From: Cordylochernes scorpioides | Taxonomy: Eukaryota > Arthropoda > Arachnida > Pseudoscorpiones > Chernetidae | Direction: 5' to 3' | Length of the DNA: 64,000 nucleotides | Assembly: GCA_030710605.1 (NCBI GenBank) | Contig: CP092880.1 | Coordinates: 11,697,639 to 11,761,638 of the forward strand | Shown here: positions 56,636 to 64,000 of the stretch, in pieces | Layout of the letters: every line of letters begins with the position of its first letter | Numbering within the stretch: the first letter of the stretch is position 1 | Made by a program: the position numbers and the translations under genes | The notes under the pieces: model-generated | What the model was told of the DNA's origin: nothing | Database searches by the model: none | The model's input: only the letters and a program-made list of their open reading frames with translations

Positions 56636-57012
56636 GTTGTTGTTGTGTTCAATGAAGAGCCTCAGATGTCCCCATGCATCTCTATCACAGCAGTCGCAAT
56701 GTTCTCTATCTTGGGTGTGTAAAGCTGCAGTTCTGGGTCCATGTCAATATTCTGTTGTTGTTGTCGTGTCCAATGAAGAGCCTCGGATATATCCATGCAT
56801 CTCTATCACAGCAGTCGCAATGTCCTCTATCTTGGGTGTGTAAAGCTGCTGCTTTGGGTTCAATGTCAATTTTCTGTTGTTGTTGTCGTGTCCAATGAAG
56901 AGCCTCGGATGTCTCCATACATCTCTATCACAGCAGTCGCAATGTCCTCTATCTTGGGTGTGTAAAGCTGTTGCACTGGGTCCATGTCAATATTTTGCAA
57001 GGCTGCGGCCAT
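56636..57012 (-). repeat. About 121-bp tandem repeat with exon-like frame
   Basis: Three copies (GAAGAGCCTCGGATGT, CTCTATCACAGCAGTCGCAA, TATCTTGGGTGTGTAAAGC). On the minus strand the rightmost copy reads from ATG 57012 to a stop at 56866 (48 aa): MAAALQNIDMDP, then YTPKIEDIATAVIEMYGDI, then RGSSLDTTTTEN. A GCCCAG acceptor-like site sits just before the ATG. The other copies keep the same peptide but are out of frame with it, so a coding unit has been multiplied and then decayed. Family unknown. Confidence 0.6.
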
Positions 57013-57215
57013 TGCTGGGCATTCTCTCCTCTTTGTATCAAAAATAAGGGTGAAATATCCTTAGAAGCCTGATGTTCTCACTACAAATTTGTACTATTCG
57101 TTAAAGGAAGAGATTTCTTATTTCACTCTTAGAATGTCTGAGTAAATAAAAAGAAGTCCAAGGCAAGAGGGATGGGAGAGCGTCAAAGAGATAGTACCTA
57201 TCATCTTGTCTTCAG

Positions 57216-57349
57216 ACAAAAAGTCACCGACGACGGCCTAAGTGATCCGTCCTCAGTGATAGCTTACATATCGGTCCGTTACCCTGCGACCTCAGACTTA
57301 TCTTTGGGACTACAGGCCTGTCAGCACATCCTGTTCACCAACATCCTAG
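57216..57349 (+). CDS. Candidate internal exon, 134 bp
   Basis: Excellent acceptor (ATCATCTTGTCTTCAG|ACA) and donor (CCTAG|GTATAT) bracket 134 bases in which only one frame is open: incoming phase 2, outgoing phase 1. The 44 residues (QKVTDDGLSDPSSVIAYIS, then VRYPATSDLSLGLQACQHI) look like a folded segment. G+C about half, above the flanks. No family recognised. Confidence 0.4.
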
Positions 57350-57397
57350 GTATATGTTACAGGAAACTTGGCTTGTGATAAACCCACGTTTAACTTA

Positions 57398-57702
57398 GGG
57401 GGTCGATGGAAGGATGGTCTAAACCGTTGGTTTTCGACCGCTACGACCAGGGATCAAATACCCCGCATTGGGTACTTTTTTCTAATTAAAGTAAATGCTA
57501 CAATGACCTTTTTCTTGCAAAAGTCCAACCCCACCAGCGAGTACAAGTAACCAAACGGGGCACTGGCATATTTGTAAGTGAAAAAGTCGAACTGCTTTTC
57601 ATATGTGTAGACATGTGGTGCACTTACAGTAAAAGCAGTCGACCAACTTCTAACAACCATGATTATCATGGCCTGTACCAAGTGTACTAGGGATAAGAAA
57701 AA
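57398..57702 (+). mobile_element. tRNA-derived SINE, copy 4
   Basis: AGGGGGTCGATGGAAGG head, degraded B box (AGGGATCAAATACCCC), intact body and GTGTACTAGGGATAAG end. Confidence 0.88.
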
Positions 57703-58439
57703 AGTTAAACTTCTCCCACATGTGTGAATGCTATACCTCGACTAATTGGCCATTTAAGACATGGTCTTCCAGTCCTACTCTATGGCCGTGTAGACCGATC
57801 ACTGTGGCAATAAACCAAGCAGGCAGTAAACCATCAGAACTGCAACACAAGTGAGTATCCCCGGGTCCAGGGAAGAATAAAAAGAGAGTTTAGAAATAAA
57901 GGCTTGCCGTGGATAAGAGATTTCCTCTATTTTAATGAAATAAATTAAAATAGAAAATATATAGCGGTTGAAAAAGAGTCTAGGGGAGTTTAAAAATCGC
58001 TCTAAATGATGGTAATACTCAGAGAGTAAAAACTAACTTTAAAAGGGACCTTTTTATGTGTTACCGGCCCACATGTTTACCGGCCATGATAAACATGGTA
58101 ATTAGATACCGACTGTCGCTAATCAATTATAAGCTTTGAACTACATATACCCCTCTGTTATTTCTGAACAAGAGTCCCTGAAGAATCTCGAAAGCGAAAC
58201 GTTGGTTAGATGGTAAAGTAAAATACTTTTCTGAACGCAATTTCAGTTTTTAACAAAATCAAAATATTCCAGGATACCTATTTCTGAGTAATCTCAAAAA
58301 GAGGTTCTAATGAATCTCTAAAAAAACCTGAATAGTCAAATAACATTTAAGACATCTAATATTTCTTTATAAGGCTAATAAACTATGCATCAAAATTCAT
58401 CACTAAAACGTGATGAAAAGACCTTTCCTGGTCGATCAA

Positions 58440-58640
58440 ATTAGAATTTAAATATTGCAAAGCGCCATCTATCAGAATAAATACCAACTAAAGGTTAAGT
58501 TTTATTTCTGATTGTTTGCTAAATACCCATTCTTGATTCACAAAAAAACAACCATGTATTTGGGGTTGTTGGTTCTGGTCAGTGTGATGCAGGCTGTAGG
58601 TTTTCGACCCTTCAAAGAGAGTTCAAAAGCTTGTTTATGA
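58440..58640 (-). mobile_element. Family A repeat, minus strand, decayed
   Basis: AGCGCCATCTATCAGAATAA at the terminus, AATACCCATTCTTGATTCAC, then a broken core (minus strand CTGACCAGAACCAACAACCC followed by CAAATACATGG). Confidence 0.6.
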
Positions 58641-58799
58641 AATAAGAAAGGGTATTTGAAAGCCAAATTTGCGCATGTATTCATGAACAAGTGGTTAAAA
58701 AGAGGTTAAAATATAAGTGAGGAAGGTCAGGTATTTGAAATTAAGATAAAAGCATTTCTTGACCACTTTTAAAAGAATTGATTCAGATAATCAGTCACT

Positions 58800-59985
58800 T
58801 CAGCAATCTATCAGAAAGCTGATGTCCAACAGAAGAGATACAACACGACCCCAATCTATTCCATTCAGAAATCTATCGGAAAGCTGATGTCCAACAGAAG
58901 AGATACAACACGACCCCAATCTATTCCATTCAGAAATCTATCGGAAAGCTGATGTCCAACAGAAGAGATACAACACGACACACCAATATATCTCAATCAG
59001 CAATCTATCGGAAAGCTGATGTCCAACAGAAGAGATACAACACGACACCAATCTATCTCATTCAGCAATCTATCAGAAAGCTGATGTCCAACAGAAGAAA
59101 TACAACACGACACACCAATATATCTCATTCAGCAATCTATCAGAAAGCTGATGTCCAACAGAAGAGATACAACACGACACCTATATATCTCATTCAGCAA
59201 TCTATCAGAAAGCTGATGTCCAACAGAAGAAATACAACACGACACCAATCTCTCTCATTCAGCAATCTATCAGAAAGCTGATGTCCAACAGAAGAGATAC
59301 AACACGACACCAATCTCTCTCATTCAGCATTCTATCGGAAAGCTGATGTCCAACAGAAGAGAATACAACAAGACACACCAATATATCTCATTCAGCATTT
59401 TATCAGAAAGCCGATGTCCAACAGAAGAAATACAACACGAAACCAATCTATCCCATTCAGAAATCTATCGGAAAGATGATGTCCAACAGAAGAAATACAA
59501 AAAGACACCAATCTATCCCATTCAGAAATCTTTCGGAAAGCTGATGTCCAATAGAAGAAATACAACACGACACCAATCTCTCTCATTCAGTAATCTATCA
59601 GAAAGCTGATGTCCAACTGAAAAGATACAACAAGACACCAACCTATCTCAATCAGTAATCTATCGGAAAGCTGATGTCCAACTGAAGAGATACAATAAGA
59701 CACCAACCTATCTTATTCAGTAATCTATCGGAAAGCTGATGTCCAACTGAAGAGATACAACAAGACACCAACCTATCTCAATCAGTAATCTATCGGAAAG
59801 CTGATGTCCAACTGAAGAGAGACACAACAAGACACCAATCTATCTCATTCAGCATTCTATCGGAAAGCTGATGTCCAACCGAAGAGATACAACAAGACAC
59901 CAACCTATCTTATTCAGCAATCTATCGGAAATCTGATGTCCAACTGAAGAGATACATCACGACACCAATCCATCTCATTCATTAT
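58800..59985. repeat. 65-bp satellite, about 18 units
   Basis: Units of 63-67 bp with AATCTATC(G/A)GAAAGCTGATG, TCCAACAGAAGAGATACAAC and ACGACACCAATCTATCTCAT. Later units change AACAGAAG to AACTGAAG. Long frames cross it on both strands, but unit length is not a multiple of three. Confidence 0.95.
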
Positions 59986-60007
59986 AAGTAAAAAGACATC
60001 TAACCAG

Positions 60008-60226
60008 GAGGAGACGGTCGTCCCATCTGTTGCCGCAGCAGCCATCATTAGCAGGGACCATGCGGTGTCACCCCTGGAAAGTAGAGGTCTCCCCCCACCA
60101 CAATGGCACGGGGACTTGGTGCTAATGAACGACGTGTCCCCCATTAGCAGTGAGAGATTTCCCACCCCTCGTTTTAAAAAGGAAAAATTGATTCCATTCC
60201 ACCAAGTCGATAGACCCTTGGATTAA
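60008..60226 (+). CDS. Candidate exon at the edge of the 65-bp satellite
   Basis: After TCTAACCAG| (60007) a phase-0 frame is open for 72 codons to TAA 60224. The first 150 bases are markedly G+C-rich. Peptide: EETVVPSVAAAAIISRD, then Pro/Ser-rich SPLESRGLPPPQWHGDL. A donor GCA|GTGAGA at 60149/60150 is an alternative end. The minus strand is also open (83 codons), so strand is not certain. Confidence 0.3.
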   Translation, partial: EETVVPSVAAAAIISRDHAVSPLESRGLPPPQWHGDLVLMNDVSPISSERFPTPRFKKEKLIPFHQVDRPLD

Positions 60227-60604
60227 AATGTGTTACAAGAGTGATGGATTGCTTCTACTTCCTTTTGCTCCATTAAATTTCCCTCGCTTACCCAAGTAGA
60301 ATTCTTGGAATGAACTTCCCCCCTTAATATTTGACTTTCATAGAATTTTCATGATGGCGCTGAGAAAAATGACTAAACCCTGCACTCTATAAAGTAACAC
60401 TATGCCGTTATTACACTCATATTTCTGCTTTTAAATTTATATCTTACAAAATTGATCAGGATTATATATAAAGGCTTTCAAAATTTAGTCGGTAATAAAC
60501 AATTTCTACTTTCTACCTGCGTGTTTATAAGATGTATATATTTTTAAATAAATGTTTCTTTAAATTTTGTAATGGATTTATCTCAATATCATAGATATGT
60601 TCAA

Positions 60605-60800
60605 TTGAAAAAGACATATATTGGATCAAAATATAATTTATTTACCAATATTTCAGTTGGATGAATGCCAACCTTTTTCAAGGTATTATGACATTGATGT
60701 CAACAACAAACTCAGCGTCAAATAACGTCAATAGAATTAAGTTGAAAAATATATTTTGTTTATATTCCCTTCCCATTGAATATAGGTAAAATATATTTTT
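60605..60800 (-). mobile_element. Family D fragment
   Basis: GACATATATTGGATCAAAAT, ACCAATATTTCAGTTGGATG, GCCAACCTTTTTCAAGG, CAAACTCAGCGTCAAATAA. Confidence 0.6.
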
Positions 60801-61183
60801 AAACTTAAATCTATAGATTTCTATTAATAGACTTCTGGGGTTACCAGTATTATCTAGTTAAACTTGAACTATCTGATGAGTGGCTTATTTTGTAATTTCA
60901 AAGTGATACAAGCTTAATGAATGTTTAAATTGTCACATTACATACCTATTTACATAGCTACCATCACGGTGGGCTGTAAGAGTTATCTCTCGTACAATGA
61001 GTAACACTTTATTTTCATTATTTCTAAATTGTTCTAAATACCAGCGCATAAAAGAATAAAGGAATCTATACAAGTACAGTCTGTGTAGAATATGATGCTC
61101 TAATTTGATATTATTTTAATTGTTATAATTAAATACAAGGTTATTCCAAAAGGTTCGTAAACACTTGCAAAAAATATATAAAA

Positions 61184-61540
61184 AAACTGCCCAATTGTGT
61201 TCTTCGAGTACACTTCACAAACTTCATAACAATAAGGGGAAAGGGTGAAGAGCACTTGTGTTACTGCCATGTTATATTGTTTATATACACACCTGTCCGA
61301 AACGTGTACAATAGTTGACATATTTATTGATATACAGTTAAACCTCTCTATAGCGTCCCCTCTAAATAGCGCCTTCCTCTCTATAGCGCCCGATTTTAAA
61401 TACGTAGTACGATGCGATTTACATTAAAATTGATCTGTCTATAACACCCCCTCTCTATAGCACCCTATTTTGGCGAGTCCCAGGAGGGGGGCGCTATAGA
61501 CAGGTTTTACTGTATATAATCAAAGTGTATTTTTATAATA
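61184..61540. repeat. Duplicated block containing a pogo-like MITE
   Basis: CCCAATTGTGTTCTTCGAGT, AAGGGGAAAGGGTGAAGAGC, ACACCTGTCCGAAACGTG and AATCAAAGTGTATTTTTATA also occur at 63708-63883, there without the MITE 61335-61512. Confidence 0.85.
61335..61512. mobile_element. pogo/Tigger-like MITE, with empty-site partner
   Basis: CAGTTAAACCTCTCTATAGC and GCTATAGACAGGTTTTACTG, TA on each side. At 63850-63862 the same flanks join without the element and with one TA, fixing both ends. Confidence 0.9.
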
Positions 61541-61721
61541 CAAGGTTATCCCAAAAGTTCGTAAACACTTGCAAAAAATTGAAATACCAATATTATTCGC
61601 CGTTATGTATAATGTCTTTGTATTATGTATAAATTAATTGTATTATGTATTATTATGTATTCGCTGTTATAATATTATTCGCCAATTAATAAGAAAAATA
61701 CGAACTTTTGGGATAACCTTA
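61541..61721. mobile_element. mariner-type MITE, intact
   Basis: CAAGGTTATCCCAAAAGTTC and GAACTTTTGGGATAACCTT, TA at the edges; body close to 20148-20346. Confidence 0.82.
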
Positions 61722-62149
61722 TATTATAAGAGAAATTCTCGGTACCTTGTGAGCTTACTTTGCATTTCTCTGTTAGACATCCTTCCTATAGTTTCAAGAT
61801 GGCAATCTTTTTGAGGATAATAATGGGAGATTTGAAGTCAACCAAAGTTGGCTGACGTTGGCTTTAATTGAGTTTTAAAGTTAAGAGAGTGAGTGTGTGG
61901 AGGGAAAAATTATCTTCGGCAAATTTCCTGATTAGTTACAAAAATGTCGAAGTGTTGGTTTACTATGCACTTATAGCTTCCTTGATTAAAAAAAAAAATT
62001 CTAAATACTTGAGAAACAGAAGAATGTCTTTAAAACATTTTAATATAAGATGATAAACAATTTTTCGATAAACTCAATATAATTTTTATTTGAGAAATAT
62101 ATATATATATATCGTAATATAGACCTTTTCTTTGTTTTAATACCTATAT

Positions 62150-62329
62150 ATAGTTTTAAACCTGTCTATAGCGCCCTCTCTTGGGACTCACCAAAATAGG
62201 GTGCTATAGAGAGGGGGTGTTATAGACAGGTCACTTTTAATGTAAATTGCATCATACTACATATTTAAAATCGGGCGCTATAGAGAAGGAGACGCTATTT
62301 AGAGGGGGCGCCATAGACAGGTTTAACTG
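62150..62329. mobile_element. pogo/Tigger-like MITE
   Basis: TAGTTTTAAACCTGTCTATA (left, drifted) and CATAGACAGGTTTAACTG (right); inside TTGGGACTCACCAAAATAGG as in 34430 and the complement in 61460. Confidence 0.8.
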
Positions 62330-62345
62330 TATATATATATATATA

Positions 62346-62439
62346 TAAAAAATGGCATATCCTGACCAGGAGCACATGTGCTTTACAGAAGGCAGAACGC
62401 CAAAGCACATGTGCTCCTGGTCAGGATATGCCATTTTTT
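62346..62439. repeat. Hairpin of two family A' ends
   Basis: AAAAAATGGCATATCCTGAC...AGCACATGTGCTTT and its complement, with a loop of about 18 bases (ACAGAAGGCAGAACGCC). Another single end follows at 62553-62590. Confidence 0.85.
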
Positions 62440-62850
62440 ATATTGATTTCAACACCTGATCTTTTTATCTTTTATTTTTTTCTTTCGTTTTTTAATATAT
62501 ATATATATGAAAAAAAAAAAGAAAAGTGGGTCGGGTGTTGATATTAAAAATAAAGCACATGTGCTCTTGGTCAGGAAATGCCTTCTTTATTTTTAATATA
62601 TATATATACATCTTTCCAATATATAGTCAAAATTAGAAAATTTTATTATTCTAAAGTTTAAACATTTCTTGGATATTTGAAGCGATAATAGATATTATTC
62701 GAAACTATCATAAATAACTTGGAATATTTTTTTATTTTAAGATATTTTTCGAATTGTAAGCATCATTTTGATTTCTATATTTTGAAAGAGTATAAATTCA
62801 CCTTGTTCTTTTCTAATCAGAAAAATTTAAAATATTTCTCATATATTTTT

Positions 62851-63567
62851 CGTTCGTATACGAAGGGTATTGACGTTTTTCGTTCGTATACGAAGTGTAT
62901 TGACGTTTTTCGTTCGTATACGAAGTGTATTGACGTTTTTCGTTCGTTTACGAAGTGTATTGATGTTTTTCGTTCGTATACGAAGTGTATTGACGTTTTT
63001 CGTTCGTTTACGAAGTGTATTGATGTTTTTCGTTCGTTAACGAAGTGTATTGATGTTTTTCGTTCGTTAACGAAGTGTATTGATGTTTTTCGTTCGTATA
63101 CGAAGTGTATTGACGTTTTTCGTTCGTTTACGAAGTGTATTGATGTTTTTCGTTCGTATACGAAGTGTATTGATGTTTTTCGTTCGTATACGAAGTGTAT
63201 TGATGTTTTTCGTTCGTATACGAAGTGTATTGATGTTTTTCGTTCGTTAACGAAGTGTATTGATGTCTTTCGTTCGTATACGAAGTGTATTGATGTTTTA
63301 CGTTCGTATACGAAGTGTATTGATGTTTTTCGTTCGTATACGAAGTGTATTGATGTTTTTCGTTCGTTAACGAAGTGTATTGATGTTTTTCGTTCGTATA
63401 CGAAGTGTATTGATGTTTTTCGTTCGTATACGAAGTGTATTGATGTTTTTCGTTCGTATACGAAGTGTATTGATGTTTTACGTTCGTATAACGAAGTGTA
63501 TTGATGTTTTTCGTTCGTATAACGAAGTTCATTGATGTTTTTCATTCGTATACGAAGTGTATTGATG
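62851..63567. repeat. 30-bp minisatellite, 24 units
   Basis: Unit CGTTCGTATACGAAGTGTAT plus TGATGTTTTT. A 12-base palindrome TTCGTATACGAA is its centre; variants are TTTA and TTAA in the middle four bases. Units 63481 and 63512 have an extra A. Because 30 is divisible by three, plus (261 codons) and minus (242 codons) frames stay open; neither looks like a gene. Confidence 0.96.
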
Positions 63568-63707
63568 GAACTCCGGGTATCTTTATGTGAAATCTTGATT
63601 AAAATCTAGTCAAAGGAGTAAGTCCCTATTCTGACAAGAGCCTTTATCTTCCTACTGTATGAATAAACCCTCCCCTCCCTTATCTTGTATAGTAACTGTA
63701 GGAGAAA

Positions 63708-64000
63708 AAACTACCCAATTGTATTCTTCGAGTACACTTCACAAACTTCATAACAATAAGGGGAAAGGGTGAAGAGCACTTGTGTTACTGCCATGTTATA
63801 TTGCTTATATACACACCTGTCCGAAACGTGTACAATAGTTGACATATTTATTGATATATATAATCAAAGTGTATTTTTATAATACAAGGTTGTCACAAAA
63901 GTTCGTAAACACTTACAAAAAATTGAAAAAACCAATATTATTAGCCGTTATGTATAGTGTCTTTGTATTATGTATAAAGTAATTGTATTATGTTTTATTA
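63708..64000. repeat. Second copy of the 61.2-kb block, then a cut mariner MITE
   Basis: 63708-63883 matches 61184-61540 minus the MITE. A mariner-type MITE (CAAGGTTGTCACAAAAGTTC) starts at 63884 and runs off the window. Confidence 0.85.

Noticed and set aside
7821-57702. True tRNA genes at the SINE heads
   Set aside because: A and B boxes are present but no cloverleaf with a sound acceptor stem is kept, and the tRNA-like part continues into a shared 230-bp body.
58952-59609. Frames of 87-109 codons across the 65-bp satellite
   Set aside because: Unit length varies from 63 to 67 bp, so the frame shifts between units; plain satellite.
62719-63545. Open frames of 261 (plus) and 242 (minus) codons with 10-residue repeats
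   Set aside because: They are produced by a 30-bp minisatellite whose unit is divisible by three and which is open on both strands; no start context, domain or splice support.
62851-63567. Resemblance of TTCGTATACGAAG to loxP arms
   Set aside because: Only a short palindrome is shared; there is no 13-8-13 layout and no recombinase in the window.

Overview
This is an A+T-rich animal nuclear window made almost wholly of mobile elements and satellites. The support is: one Ty1/copia retrotransposon, tRNA-derived SINEs, Helitrons, Tc1/mariner- and pogo-like MITEs, Penelope-like hairpin repeats with hammerhead ribozyme motifs, several satellites, and a few possible spliced exons. There are no bacterial-style genes. 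The mix fits an arthropod or another invertebrate; the species cannot be named from the sequence.

Layout. 0-7.5 kb: satellites (58, about 124 and about 143 bp units) and a 335-bp foldback element. 7.5-13.7 kb: a pogo-like MITE, a SINE, then a Helitron carrying a young 4.85-kb LTR element (minus strand, 762-bp LTRs) that has only a short gag-like ORF. 14-23 kb: Helitrons, hammerhead-family repeats, a second foldback, mariner MITEs with nested pogo MITEs. 23.1-27.4 kb: a three-layer nest in which a copia element (203-bp LTRs, AATAAC-type 5-bp duplication AATAC) sits in a truncated LINE tail, which itself sits in a hammerhead repeat. 27.4-39 kb: more hammerhead families (A, A', B, C, D as named here), SINEs, foldbacks. 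39.4 kb: a G+C-rich candidate first coding exon with signal peptide and splice donor. 41-51.5 kb: satellites, SINEs, Helitrons, foldbacks. 51.5-57 kb: mostly unique A+T-rich sequence. 55.9-60.2 kb: three more exon-like plus-strand islands around a SINE and a 65-bp satellite. 61-64 kb: mariner/pogo composites with a filled/empty site pair, and a 30-bp minisatellite.

Most notable signals: (1) hammerhead ribozymes with intact cores and covarying stems in at least two repeat families, with palindromic stem III as in dimeric hammerheads of Penelope-like elements; (2) five foldback insertions with one architecture, namely a hairpin of inverted arms plus a one-sided tail of about 25-35 nt, between 10-17 bp target duplications; (3) the 9-mer AGATGGCGC at the edges of different repeat families, two copies lying inside perfect matches to the 16-base CTCF consensus; (4) a copia copy with eye-identical LTRs that has lost most of RNase H and carries one in-frame stop; (5) a paralogous empty site proving the exact ends of a pogo-like MITE. 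All identity statements are by eye; no alignment or database search was run.
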